This document shows positions 38,501 through 46,525 of a stretch of DNA of 64,000 nucleotides, piece by piece; the stretch's first letter is position 1, and each line of letters starts with the position of its first letter. Location: assembly GCA_016281355.1 (NCBI GenBank), contig JAEEIL010000026.1, positions 1 through 64,000 of the forward strand. Direction: 5' to 3'. Position numbers and translations under genes: made by a program. Origin of the DNA: Elusimicrobiaceae bacterium (GTDB lineage Bacteria > Elusimicrobiota > Elusimicrobia > Elusimicrobiales > Elusimicrobiaceae). The notes below the pieces were generated by a model that ran no database searches, was not told the DNA's origin, and saw only the letters and a program-made list of their open reading frames with translations.

Positions 38501-39073
38501 ATTATGGTAATGGATACCGAAGTTTATTCAAATACCGGCGGTCAAATGTCAAAAGCAACCCCGATGGGTGCAGTTGCCTTGTTTGCCGCAGCAGGTAAAG
38601 CGATGCCTAAAAAAGACCTTGGTATGATTGCCATGACTTACGGTAATATCTATGTAGCACAAGTTGCCATGGGTGCAAATATGAACCAAACTGTTCAAGC
38701 CCTTGCCGAAGCAGAAGCTTATGATGGCCCGGCATTGGTAATTTGCTACTCACATTGTATTGCCCACGGTATTGATATGAGCAAAGGTTTACTTGAAGCC
38801 AAAAAAGCAGTTCAAAGCGGCCGCTGGATCTTGTACCGCTTTAACCCTGCTTTAAAGGCACAAGGTTTAAATCCGCTTAAAGTTGACAGTGGCGAACCTA
38901 TAATTCCTTTGGCCGATTATCTTGGTGGCGAAACACGTTTCAAAAATCTTGCAAAGATGAACCCGGAACGTGCGGCAGCCTTAACCAAGATCGCTGAAGA
39001 AGAATACGCCTATAAGCGCAAACTTTACAAACAGCTTGCTGCTTTACCGGTGGAAAAAGAAGAAGTTAAATAA
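35537..39073 (+). CDS. nifJ: Pyruvate:ferredoxin (flavodoxin) oxidoreductase
   Basis: 1178 residues, the single-chain form. Order: pyrimidine-binding domain at the N-terminus (IYPITPSSTMGEICD), transketolase-C-like domain, the EKR segment, two 4Fe-4S clusters (CIQCGICSLVC near 691 and CTGCGACIVNC near 747), a further cysteine pair CAGCGE near 819, and the TPP domain with NATGCSSIYGG. It oxidises pyruvate to acetyl-CoA and reduced ferredoxin, central to anaerobic fermentation. Codon use is far more regular than in its neighbours (AAA, GCA, CGC), suggesting high expression. TAAGGAG precedes the ATG. Confidence 0.97.
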   Translation: MSQKLTAMDGNTAVAHVAHATNEVIAIYPITPSSTMGEICDAKSAKGETNIWGNVPVVAELQSEGGASGTVHGALSAGALTTTFTASQGLLLMIPNMFKIAGELTPTVFHVSARAIATHALSIFGDHSDVMAVRQTGWAMLASSNAQEAMDFALISQATTLEAQVPFLHFFDGFRTSHELNMVDVISKETMKEMIDDNLVAKYRENAMNPEHPTIRGTAQNPDVYFQGREAVNKYYLATPKILKKYMDKFAKLTGRQYDLYEYVGAKDAEKVVVIMASGADVAQTAVENMKGEKVGVLKVKLFRPFAAEDFIKAFPKTVKKIAVFDRTKEPGSIGEPLFQDVCSAFLTKEAKAKFATTPLIIGGRYGIGSKEFTPAMVKAAFDNLDAKEPITSFIVGINDDLGGKSLKIPAFKTSATDGTFNAMFYGLGSDGTVGANKNTMKIISAKSDNYAQGYFVYDSKKSGSMTTSHIRFGKKYIRAPYLIEEADFIACHLFSFLEKYDILHNAKDGATFLINAPYKAEEVWDKLPKEVQKQIIDKKLKVYTIDASHIAMKTGMGSRTNTIMQTAFFSICGVIEKQVAIDAIKEAIKKTYSKKGEEVVKKNYAAVDASLDGLHEIKYPNKVTSTISMQSPVPADAPEFVKDVLGKMITYHGDTLPTSKMPKGGVFPTGTTQYEKRNIALMCPSWDPETCIQCGICSLVCPHAAIRIKAYQEKELAGAPKTFKSADGKADLAGLKFTTQVAVEDCTGCGACIVNCPAKNKKDPTKKAINMVEQLPLRKPESENFKFFLNIKSADVKTKKETVKGSQLQKPLFEFSGACAGCGETPYVKLLTQLHGDHLAIANATGCSSIYGGNLPTTPYCKRDDGKGPAWANSLFEDNAEFGLGIRLAYDQLFSDAIAQLKEIKAEIGDDKLVDEIINAPQHTTAEIDAQRARVATLKTKTKNERMLALADYLVKKSVWILGGDGWAYDIGYGGLDHVLASGKNIKIMVMDTEVYSNTGGQMSKATPMGAVALFAAAGKAMPKKDLGMIAMTYGNIYVAQVAMGANMNQTVQALAEAEAYDGPALVICYSHCIAHGIDMSKGLLEAKKAVQSGRWILYRFNPALKAQGLNPLKVDSGEPIIPLADYLGGETRFKNLAKMNPERAAALTKIAEEEYAYKRKLYKQLAALPVEKEEVK

Positions 39074-39091
39074 TTCTTTTTTGAAACAACA

Positions 39092-39118
39092 AACCCCCTG
39101 TGATTTTCACAGGGGGTT
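39092..39118 (+). terminator. Terminator after nifJ
   Basis: AACCCCCTGTGA pairs perfectly with TCACAGGGGGTT around three T bases (12-base-pair stem). The T-tract after it is short (GCTTAT), so efficiency is uncertain. Confidence 0.75.
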
Positions 39119-39120
39119 GC

Positions 39121-39820
39121 TTATATCAACCAATATTATATATTTATATTTTTCGAACTTGTTTTTTTTATTTTTACGGTTATAATTATATTATATAGCA
39201 CTGCAAGTGCTATAAGTAAGGAGAAAATATGAAAATAAATAAAAAAGGTTTTACACTAATAGAAGTGTTAGTGGTTGTACTTATAATCGGGGTGCTTGCG
39301 GCAGTTGCGATACCTGGTTATCGTAAAGTTGTTGAAAAGTCAAAAGCGACACAAGCGGTTTCTATTTTAAATGATGCCGCTAAAGCGGAACAGGACTTTG
39401 CTCTTGTATCTAGCAGGTATACGAAGTGGTGGGATGATTTAGTAATAAATCAACCCAATGTGGTAGAAGGTGCTGTATATTGTTTACAAGGGGAAAATAC
39501 TGCTAATCAAGATGACTGTGGGAATGACAGTACTTATAAAGTTAAGCTTACTGTCGGTAATACTCCGGATACTAGCGTAGTAATGGCAACACGTATGCCC
39601 AATGACGCATATGGTGATTATAAGTTGTTTAAGTACATGAATGGGGACCCAAATATATATTGTAAAGCTGCAACGACATCCCAAACAGATATATGTGAAA
39701 TTTTAGGTTTCCAAACAAGAAACTTACCTGAAACGAGAAATATAGATAGAGAAGAAAGTATAAATTGTGCAACAGAACTACATGGCGGTTTATCAAATGC
39801 GAGTAATTATACTTGTGATA
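39121..39820 (+). repeat. Direct repeat copy 1: pilin leader and 5' coding half
   Basis: The stretch from TTATATCAACCAAT through the promoter, stem-loop and about the first 195 codons of the pilin gene recurs at 40433-41134 with few changes, including many identical synonymous positions. The similarity breaks down in the middle of the gene. Confidence 0.85.
39159..39214 (+). promoter_or_regulatory. Pilin 1 promoter with 5' stem-loop
   Basis: TTGTTT (39159-39164) and TATAAT (39181-39186) are 16 bases apart. The predicted start, about seven bases later, coincides with the base of a stem: TATAGCAC (39194-39201) pairs with GTGCTATA (39207-39214). AAGGAG follows four bases later. The stem may protect the mRNA end or serve as an operator. 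Confidence 0.6.
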
Positions 39821-40392
39821 GAACAACATATGATGATGGCTCTTATGATGAGAGAGCGTACAAAGCTAATGGAGATTTATATGATTTGTTCACGTTTAAT
39901 GCTGATGGAAAACAAACGGGTGATTTTTGGGATGGTATTGAACCAGGCAAAATAAATGATAATGCTGTCGGAGTAGAATTTTTTAATCCTGAGACAGGAA
40001 AAGGATCTCTCATTTTATGGGCATTTAACTCAGAATATTTGTCTGATGGCATAGCCGATAGGGTCGGCGCTCATTTAGATGAAAATGGGAAAAGAACAGA
40101 TACCACTTCTTTTTATCCAACTAATGAAATAGCAACTTATAATCATTATGTTGCAGGAACTAGACATTATTGGGTTGGATATAACCCTGACGGCACGGTA
40201 AAAGAATTTAGATGCTTCAATGCAAGTTGTGGCGGAAAAGGAACTTGTGTAGGGGAAGCATGTGCGACATCTAAATATGCAAGTTATATTCCTGATACTT
40301 CTACTTTACCTACTTATGATTCTTATTTCAATGAAGAGAACATTTCTCGAATATGCGATTTCCGCTCTGATAATGTGGCTATATGCCAATAA
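39229..40392 (+). CDS. Type IV pilin-like protein, copy 1
   Basis: 387 residues, large for a pilin. Prepilin leader MKINKKG is followed by FTLIEVLVVVLIIGVLAAVA with the conserved glutamate 5 of the mature protein, so cleavage and N-methylation by a prepilin peptidase are expected. Residues to about 195 are nearly identical to the next gene. The centre (about 200-320) holds loose repeats of an aromatic residue followed by a D/N-G turn, like YwqK/MORN-type repeats, and differs between copies. A cysteine-rich end (CGGKGTCVGEAC) is conserved. Own promoter and terminator. Confidence 0.9.
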   Translation: MKINKKGFTLIEVLVVVLIIGVLAAVAIPGYRKVVEKSKATQAVSILNDAAKAEQDFALVSSRYTKWWDDLVINQPNVVEGAVYCLQGENTANQDDCGNDSTYKVKLTVGNTPDTSVVMATRMPNDAYGDYKLFKYMNGDPNIYCKAATTSQTDICEILGFQTRNLPETRNIDREESINCATELHGGLSNASNYTCDRTTYDDGSYDERAYKANGDLYDLFTFNADGKQTGDFWDGIEPGKINDNAVGVEFFNPETGKGSLILWAFNSEYLSDGIADRVGAHLDENGKRTDTTSFYPTNEIATYNHYVAGTRHYWVGYNPDGTVKEFRCFNASCGGKGTCVGEACATSKYASYIPDTSTLPTYDSYFNEENISRICDFRSDNVAICQ

Positions 40393-40400
40393 GTTGATTA

Positions 40401-40434
40401 AAAAACTACCATGGGTTTTCCATGGTAGTTTTTT
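40401..40434 (+). terminator. Terminator after pilin 1
   Basis: ACTACCATGG (40405-40414) pairs with CCATGGTAGT (40420-40429), extended by AAAA/TTTT, ending in six T bases. The second pilin is therefore a separate transcription unit. Confidence 0.85.
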
Positions 40435-41134
40435 ATATCAACCAATATTATATATTTATATTTTTTGAACTTGGTTTTTTTATTTTTACGGTTATAATTA
40501 TATTATATAGCACTGCAAGTGCTATAAGTAAGGAGAGAGTTTATGAAAATAAATAAAAAAGGTTTTACACTAATAGAAGTGTTAGTGGTTGTACTCATCA
40601 TCGGGGTGCTTGCGGCAGTTGCACTACCCAGTTATCGTAAAGTTGTTGAAAAGTCAAAAGCGACACAAGCGGTTTCTATTTTAAATGATGCAGCCAAAGC
40701 AGAACAGGACTTTGCTCTTGCTTCTAGCAGATATACCAAATATTGGGATGATTTGGTAATAACTCATCCTAATATGGTGGAAGGGACAGTATATTGTTTG
40801 CAAGGGGAAAATACTGATAATCAAGATGATTGCGGAAGTGACAGTACCTATAAAGTTAAACTTACTGTCGGTAATACTCCGGATACTAGCGTAGTAATGG
40901 CAACACGTATGCCCAATGACGCATATGGTGATTATAAGTTATTTAAGTACATGAATGGGGACCCAAATATATATTGTAAAGCTGCAACGACATCCCAAAC
41001 AAATATATGTGAAATTTTAGGTTTCCAAACAAGGAACTTACCTGAAACAAGAAATATAGATAGGCAAGAAAGTATAAATTGTGCAACTGAATTACATGGG
41101 GGACTGTCAAACCCAAGCAACTATACATGCGATA
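40433..41134 (+). repeat. Direct repeat copy 2: pilin leader and 5' coding half
   Basis: Second copy of the element at 39121-39820, offset by 1312-1314 bases. The leader differs from copy 1 by a few bases only. Confidence 0.85.
40471..40526 (+). promoter_or_regulatory. Pilin 2 promoter with 5' stem-loop
   Basis: TTGGTT (40471-40476) and TATAAT (40493-40498) are 16 bases apart. The stem TATAGCAC (40506-40513)/GTGCTATA (40519-40526) with loop TGCAA is identical to copy 1, followed by AAGGAG. Confidence 0.6.
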
Positions 41135-41676
41135 GAATAACCTATGATGACGGTTCTTTTGATGAAAATGCATATTTTCCAAATGGCGATTTGTTTAATT
41201 TATTTAATTTTGATTCTGAAGGTAAACAAATGACAGATATTGCATATTATGAATCAGGAGAGGTCGTGGCTGCATTATATAGTAATGGTAATATCACAGG
41301 TCTAAATTCCATCTTTCCATTAGGAGAGGGAGAAACTATGCATGGCTTTTCAATGTCTCCTTTCAATGAAAGTGGACAAAGGCAAGATACTGTAATATAT
41401 TATTCCGATGGGGCACCTGGCGTATATGACCATTATGTAAATGGTGTCAGGCAATATAGAGCTATGTATAACCAAGATGGTACATTACAGGAATTCCGTT
41501 GTTTTAAAGCAAGCTGTGGTGGCAGTGGTACTTGTGTTGGGGCTGCTTGTTCGGGTTCAAATTATGCTGAGCATATTCCACCTTCTAGTGTCGTCCCTAC
41601 CTATGATACTTATGTTACGGAACAGTATATTGAATCAATGTGTGCAATTAGCACCGATATAATTGTCTGCCACTAA
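40543..41676 (+). CDS. Type IV pilin-like protein, copy 2
   Basis: 377 residues with the same MKINKKG leader and FTLIEVLVVV helix. The first 195 residues nearly equal copy 1 (for example KATQAVSILNDAAKAEQDFA). The centre has clearer short repeats than copy 1: YFPNGDLFNLF, FDSEGKQMTDI, YYESGEVVAAL, YSNGNITG, YYSDGAPGVYD, YNQDGTLQEF. The conserved cysteine-rich end is CGGSGTCVGAACSG. It may be an alternative major or minor pilin. It ends before a strong bidirectional terminator. Confidence 0.9.
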   Translation: MKINKKGFTLIEVLVVVLIIGVLAAVALPSYRKVVEKSKATQAVSILNDAAKAEQDFALASSRYTKYWDDLVITHPNMVEGTVYCLQGENTDNQDDCGSDSTYKVKLTVGNTPDTSVVMATRMPNDAYGDYKLFKYMNGDPNIYCKAATTSQTNICEILGFQTRNLPETRNIDRQESINCATELHGGLSNPSNYTCDRITYDDGSFDENAYFPNGDLFNLFNFDSEGKQMTDIAYYESGEVVAALYSNGNITGLNSIFPLGEGETMHGFSMSPFNESGQRQDTVIYYSDGAPGVYDHYVNGVRQYRAMYNQDGTLQEFRCFKASCGGSGTCVGAACSGSNYAEHIPPSSVVPTYDTYVTEQYIESMCAISTDIIVCH

Positions 41677-41690
41677 ATTGCTATATTTAT

Positions 41691-41728
41691 AATACCCCCG
41701 CGAGAGTTTATTATCCCGCGGGGGTATT
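41691..41728. terminator. Bidirectional terminator between pilin 2 and dnaE
   Basis: AATACCCCCGCG (41691-41702) pairs perfectly with CGCGGGGGTATT (41717-41728). It separates convergent genes; no long T-run on either side. Confidence 0.7.
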
Positions 41729-41743
41729 GTAATGATAAATCAT

Positions 41744-44700
41744 TTAACACTTGATGTCCCAAGAGTAAGTACCAAAGGTATCTTCCAAATAATGTGTTAA
41801 ATTACCGTTTAAAGTTATTTTGTAAGGGGTTTGAATAAGGTGTTTTTTATCACCTTCACATATATCAAAATAAACTTCGCATAAACCTTTGCTTTGTGCA
41901 AGCAATCCTTTTAATTTAATAAGTTGAGCATTGTTAACATTTTTAGGCAAGTGTATTGCTAATTTTTTTGCTTTGCGGGAAATTAAGGCAAAGGCAGGTT
42001 CCACACCGGAAACGGTAATTTCCGCCCTGGCAGACATATCGTCCCCTTTAATATCCCCACGCACTATAAGTGCCTGATTTACAGCAACGCTATCTGAAAT
42101 TTGCGCCCAAACTTTGCTGAAAATATTGGCAGTCAAAGAATATTTTTCATCTTCAATGGTTATTTGCGCCCAGTTTTTCTTATCTTTTGTTTGGCGTTTT
42201 TTAAGGCGTGTAACAATACCGGCCACAGCAACGGTGCCGGTAGCAGGATGTTCGTTTATTTTCGTTATACTGTCTTTTAAAATTTTGTCTAAATGCCTTT
42301 GATATTTTGCAAGCGGATGGCCTGAAAAATATACACCCAAAACTTCTCTTTCATTATTAAGCATTTGGGTATTTGTCCACCTTTCTGCTTTAATTTGTTG
42401 AACTTTCGGTTTGCTGAAATTTACCATTTCCTCACCGAACAAACTCATGGTTGCTTCTTTCTTTTCTTCATTGATATCATCAACTTGCTTTACAGTACTT
42501 TCAATATTGGCAAGAAGGTTAGGGCGGCTTATTTCGGGTTTAACATCAGGGTTAACGGAGTCAAAAGCGCCTGACATCACCAAAGATTCTATGGTCTTTT
42601 TATTTACTTGGTCGGAATTAACTTTATTGCAAAAATCAAATAAATCTTTAAATAGTCCCTTTTCTTCGCGCGCTTTAACGATGGCGATAGTTGCTTCAGT
42701 TCCTACATTTTTAACAGCACTTAATCCATAGCGTATGGCCTCTTTTCCGTTTGGCAAAGTTTCTACGCTAAAATCGCTGAAAGATTTTTGTACGTCCGGT
42801 GGTAAGATTTCAAAACCCATTTTGCGTGCTTCTTCCAGGTAAGTGGCGATTTTATTTTCCTTATCTGTTGCACCTATTGCATTATGCCCGATTTCATTTG
42901 TTAATGCCGCGCACATAAATTCTATTGGGTAATTTGCCTTTAAATAAGCCGTTTGATAGGCCACCAAAGCATAAGCCACAGAATGCGATTTATTGAAACC
43001 GTATTCAGCGAATTTTGCCATTTGATCAAAAATTTTAGTGGAAGTCTTTTCAGGGCAATTATGTTTTTTAGCACCTTCAATAAATTTTGTGCGGTAACCT
43101 TCCATGATATCAATTTTCTTTTTACCCATTGCCTTGCGGAGTGAATCCGCTTGCCCCGGTGTAAAACCGCTTAAAGCCTTGGAAACTTCCATGATTTGTT
43201 CCTGATAAATCATTGTTCCGTAAGTTTCCGCCAGAATAGGTTCCATAAGTTTATGTTCAACGGTAACGGCTTCAAGGCCATGTTTCCTCCTAACAAAACT
43301 GTCAAGCATACCGCTTTGCATAGGGCCCGGGCGATATAATGCTACCAAAGCCGAAATATCGCTGAAAGCGGATGGTTTTAATCTTTTAACAAGGTCCTTC
43401 ATGCCGGAACTTTCAAGTTGGAAAACACAAGTTGTATCCCCTTTTGCCAGAAGTTCAAAAGTCTTTTTATCATCTATCGGTATATTTGCGATATCCAAGT
43501 CAATTCCGCGAAGCTTTTTCACAAGTTTAACGGCATTATCGATAACGGTTAATGTGCGAAGGCCCAAAAAGTCAATTTTAAGCAAACCCATATCGGAAAC
43601 GGTATTGCCTTCATATTGCGTTGTAATAATATCTTTTGCACCTTTTGCGAGGGGGGTGTATTTTGTAACTTCTTCTTTTGTAACCAATACACCTGATGCA
43701 TGCACACCTGTATGGCGCTTTAAACCTTCAATTTTTGTAGCGTAGTTGAAAAGTTGTTTTACTTTTGCGCTTTTGGCAATTTCCTGTTTAATTTCGGGGA
43801 TATTTTCCATAGAATCAGCAATAGTTGCATTTAGAGCATCCGGTATGAGTTTTGATAATCGGTTTGCTTCAGTAGGTTCAAAACCGAGTACGCGGGCAGT
43901 ATCTTTTAAAGCAAGTTTTGCTTTCATAGTACCAAAAGTAATAATGCTTGCCACGTTTTTAATGCCGTATTTGCGCCGCATATAATTGATAACTTCCTCA
44001 CGCCCGGCATCTGAAATATCAATATCCAAATCCGGCATACTTACACGTTCCGGGTTTAAAAATCTTTCAAAAAGAAGTTTATTTTTTAAAGGGTCAACAC
44101 GGGTAATATCTATGCTGTAAGCAACCAAAGAACCTGCCCCTGAGCCACGCCCAGGGCCTATTGGAATATCTTGGCTCCTTGCATATTGTATAAAGTCGGC
44201 TACAATCAAGAAGTAAACGGCAAACCCCATGCTTGATATAACACCAAGTTCATATTCAAGGCGTTCTTTATATTGTTGGGGGATATTATCGGTTTTAAGT
44301 TTCTTTTTAAGACCTTCATAACAGCGGTGCTTTAAATATTCCGGGTATCCCTTAAATTCCGCCGGTATAGGGAAATCCGGCATAACATACCCATCTTTTT
44401 CTATTTTTACATTACATTTTTCTGCTATTTCAAGCGTATTTTTTAAAGCTTCGGGAACATAGGAAAATAACTGTTCCATTTCCGCGGCAGATTTGAAAAA
44501 TAACTCATGGGTAGTCATTTTCATGCGTTTAGGATCATCTAAAGTTTTACCTGTTGCAATACAGATATGCACATCATGCACTTGCCAGTCTTCACGTTTT
44601 TCATAGTGGCAGTCATTAGTGGCAACCAGCGGTATACCTGTTTTTTTAGATACTTCCAGTAAAGTTTTTAAAATGGTACGTTCTTCAGGGATGCCGTGAT

Positions 44701-45247
44701 CCATAATTTCAAGGTAATAATTTTCCGGCCCGAGCATATCGCGGTAACGTGTGGCAACTTTTACGGCAGCATCAACACCTTCGGTTAAAGCAATTTGGGA
44801 AAGTTCGCTTTTCATACAACCTGAAAGAACAATTAGCCCCTCTTTATTTTCCTTTAAAAGGTCAAAATCAATGCGAGGATGATAGTAAAACCCTTCAGTC
44901 CATGCGGCGGAATTTAGTTTCATTAAGTTGTTATAACCCGTTTTGTCTTTTGCTAAAATTGTTATATGGTTGGCTGTACTGCCTGTTTTGGATAGGTTTG
45001 TATATTTACCTTGCGTAAAATACATCTCACAACCGATTATAGGTTTTATTTCAAGTGAAGAAAGCATCTTATAAAATTCAGGTACACCGTACATATTACC
45101 ATGGTCTGTTATAGCCATGGCAGGCATTTGGGTTTTATCTATGCTTTTTAGGAAATCAGATGGCCCTTTACCGTTTTTTGTAACGCGTAACATGCCATCA
45201 AGCAAGGAATATTCCGTGTGATTATGCAAGTGAACAAATGAACTCAT
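41744..45247 (-). CDS. dnaE: DNA polymerase III alpha subunit
   Basis: 1167 residues, DnaE1 type. N-terminal PHP domain (FVHLHNHTEYSLLDG), polymerase core with the catalytic aspartates in PDLDIDISDAGREE near residue 404 and TMIYQEQIMEVSKALSG, helix-hairpin-helix region, and C-terminal OB domain (VAVAGIVTRLKKRQTK). It is the replicative polymerase. The -10 TATAAT lies about 30 bases upstream of the ATG and a GAAGG site precedes it, so unlike several neighbours this gene has a normal leader. Confidence 0.97.
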   Translation of the reverse strand: MSSFVHLHNHTEYSLLDGMLRVTKNGKGPSDFLKSIDKTQMPAMAITDHGNMYGVPEFYKMLSSLEIKPIIGCEMYFTQGKYTNLSKTGSTANHITILAKDKTGYNNLMKLNSAAWTEGFYYHPRIDFDLLKENKEGLIVLSGCMKSELSQIALTEGVDAAVKVATRYRDMLGPENYYLEIMDHGIPEERTILKTLLEVSKKTGIPLVATNDCHYEKREDWQVHDVHICIATGKTLDDPKRMKMTTHELFFKSAAEMEQLFSYVPEALKNTLEIAEKCNVKIEKDGYVMPDFPIPAEFKGYPEYLKHRCYEGLKKKLKTDNIPQQYKERLEYELGVISSMGFAVYFLIVADFIQYARSQDIPIGPGRGSGAGSLVAYSIDITRVDPLKNKLLFERFLNPERVSMPDLDIDISDAGREEVINYMRRKYGIKNVASIITFGTMKAKLALKDTARVLGFEPTEANRLSKLIPDALNATIADSMENIPEIKQEIAKSAKVKQLFNYATKIEGLKRHTGVHASGVLVTKEEVTKYTPLAKGAKDIITTQYEGNTVSDMGLLKIDFLGLRTLTVIDNAVKLVKKLRGIDLDIANIPIDDKKTFELLAKGDTTCVFQLESSGMKDLVKRLKPSAFSDISALVALYRPGPMQSGMLDSFVRRKHGLEAVTVEHKLMEPILAETYGTMIYQEQIMEVSKALSGFTPGQADSLRKAMGKKKIDIMEGYRTKFIEGAKKHNCPEKTSTKIFDQMAKFAEYGFNKSHSVAYALVAYQTAYLKANYPIEFMCAALTNEIGHNAIGATDKENKIATYLEEARKMGFEILPPDVQKSFSDFSVETLPNGKEAIRYGLSAVKNVGTEATIAIVKAREEKGLFKDLFDFCNKVNSDQVNKKTIESLVMSGAFDSVNPDVKPEISRPNLLANIESTVKQVDDINEEKKEATMSLFGEEMVNFSKPKVQQIKAERWTNTQMLNNEREVLGVYFSGHPLAKYQRHLDKILKDSITKINEHPATGTVAVAGIVTRLKKRQTKDKKNWAQITIEDEKYSLTANIFSKVWAQISDSVAVNQALIVRGDIKGDDMSARAEITVSGVEPAFALISRKAKKLAIHLPKNVNNAQLIKLKGLLAQSKGLCEVYFDICEGDKKHLIQTPYKITLNGNLTHYLEDTFGTYSWDIKC

Positions 45248-45307
45248 ACATCAGCCTTCAAAAAAAGTTAAAATATATTATATCAAAACGATTTTGGGGG
45301 TGTACCC

Positions 45308-45853
45308 GTGTCTAAACATTATAGTAAATTATTAGAAAGAAAGGTAAATTCCAAGACAATTTACGAGGGTGTAGTAAATTTTAAGGTTGATACAGTCCGC
45401 TTAATAAACGGTACTCTTTCAAAACGCGAATATATGCAACACCCGGGTGCAAGTGCGGTTTTGGCGGTAGAAAACGGCAAAGTTTTGTTTGTTGAGCAAT
45501 ACCGATATCCTATCAAAAAAGTTATACTTGAAATACCTGCCGGGAAATTAAAACCGGGGCAAACACCGCTTGCCTGTGCAAAAGCCGAGTTAAAGGAAGA
45601 AACCGGTTATAGTGCAAAAAGTATTAAAAAAATATTAACTTTCAATACTTCCGCTGCTTTTGCTGATGAAAATCTACATATTTTTTATGCTTCCGGCTTA
45701 AAACCAGGTAAAATGCACCTTGATGAAGATGAATTTGTAAACGTTAAATGGCTATCTTTAGAACATGCTTTAAAAATGGTAAAAAACGGGAAAATTACAG
45801 ATAGCAAAACTATTATCGCACTTTTATTTTATAAAGCCTTTTTAGCAAAATAA
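45308..45853 (+). CDS. Nudix hydrolase, ADP-ribose pyrophosphatase-like
   Basis: 181 residues from a GTG preceded by GGGGGTG. The YPIKKVILEIPAGKLKPG stretch and the Nudix helix AELKEETGY identify the ADP-sugar pyrophosphatase group (NudF). The Nudix box deviates: the first glutamate is Q (KPGQTP) and the arginine is A (AKAELKEE), while the metal-binding E-E core is intact. It probably hydrolyses ADP-ribose or a similar nucleotide sugar. Divergent from dnaE. Confidence 0.85.
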   Translation: MSKHYSKLLERKVNSKTIYEGVVNFKVDTVRLINGTLSKREYMQHPGASAVLAVENGKVLFVEQYRYPIKKVILEIPAGKLKPGQTPLACAKAELKEETGYSAKSIKKILTFNTSAAFADENLHIFYASGLKPGKMHLDEDEFVNVKWLSLEHALKMVKNGKITDSKTIIALLFYKAFLAK

Positions 45854-45862
45854 TTTTTTTGC

Positions 45863-45874
45863 TATAATTTATAT
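45863..45874 (+). promoter_or_regulatory. Leaderless-type promoter
   Basis: TATAAT (45863-45868) ends six bases before the ATG at 45875. The 16 bases up to and including the ATG are the same as those before the HIT gene except for one base. Confidence 0.65.
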
Positions 45875-46525
45875 ATGGCAAATCTATTACGCTTACTAAT
45901 CGTTTTAGTTTTCTTTATAGCGGGGGCTATTATCGGTAATATCTACCTCCCGCAGAAGAATTTTGACCAACAAAGTATAATCGTCCCACAAAAACCAAGG
46001 GCTTCTTTTAATGTGGATAATGTGCCACAAGTAGAAACAATTTTAAAAAAAGCAGATATATATAAAAATATTTTAATTGAATCCGGGCAAGATCAAGAGG
46101 AAATTATAGGTTTTGAAAATGACTTTAAACGCACTATTTTGCAACTTTATTATAAAGAGGCCGCTGCTACTTATGCTTTGGAACTTCTAAGGCTTCAAAT
46201 CCAGCCGGAAAATGCTGCCACTTATGTAAAAGCACGTGAAGAATATAAAAAAGTTATTAACCTAATTGAAACTTTATATCCGCATGAAATAGCGGAAGAA
46301 GTTTTGGTTATCAAAGAAGAAACCCCGATTATTATTCCAAGCACATTGACACTTCAAAATACGGGAAATTTAGCGATTTCCACTGATACGATAAAAACTA
46401 TTTCTACCGAGACAGTAAAAGTGGTTTCTACTGATACAATAAAAATTGTTTCTACTGAGACAGCAAAAGTGATATCTGCCGAAACGGCAAAAACTATACC
46501 GTCAACAACTACACAAACTAATTAG
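45875..46525 (+). CDS. Membrane-anchored protein with ST(D/E)T repeats
   Basis: 216 residues, no family recognised. An N-terminal membrane anchor (LLRLLIVLVFFIAGAIIG) is followed by a helical, tetratricopeptide-like segment (about 50-140) rich in Y, A and E, and a C-terminal tail made of five eight-residue repeats, V/I-S-T-D/E-T-x-K-x, then a Thr-rich end. The tail probably is extended in the periplasm or at the wall. It overlaps the end of holA by eight bases, convergently. Confidence 0.7.
   Translation: MANLLRLLIVLVFFIAGAIIGNIYLPQKNFDQQSIIVPQKPRASFNVDNVPQVETILKKADIYKNILIESGQDQEEIIGFENDFKRTILQLYYKEAAATYALELLRLQIQPENAATYVKAREEYKKVINLIETLYPHEIAEEVLVIKEETPIIIPSTLTLQNTGNLAISTDTIKTISTETVKVVSTDTIKIVSTETAKVISAETAKTIPSTTTQTN
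46376..46495 (+). repeat. Five imperfect 24-base tandem repeats in coding sequence
   Basis: In-frame units such as ATTTCTACCGAGACAGTAAA encode IST(D/E)T-x-K-x. Units differ at several positions, mostly third codon bases and the codon after T. Repeat number may vary between strains. Confidence 0.85.

Noticed and set aside
39121-41134. Long direct repeats considered as CRISPR or transposon ends
   Set aside because: There are only two copies, they include coding sequence, and there is no transposase or regular spacer pattern.
39629-41182. Leftward frames present opposite both pilin genes with similar translations
   Set aside because: Their similarity follows from the DNA duplication; no start signal or protein motif supports them.
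42365-43985. Several rightward frames opposite dnaE
   Set aside because: All lie within a complete, well conserved polymerase gene.
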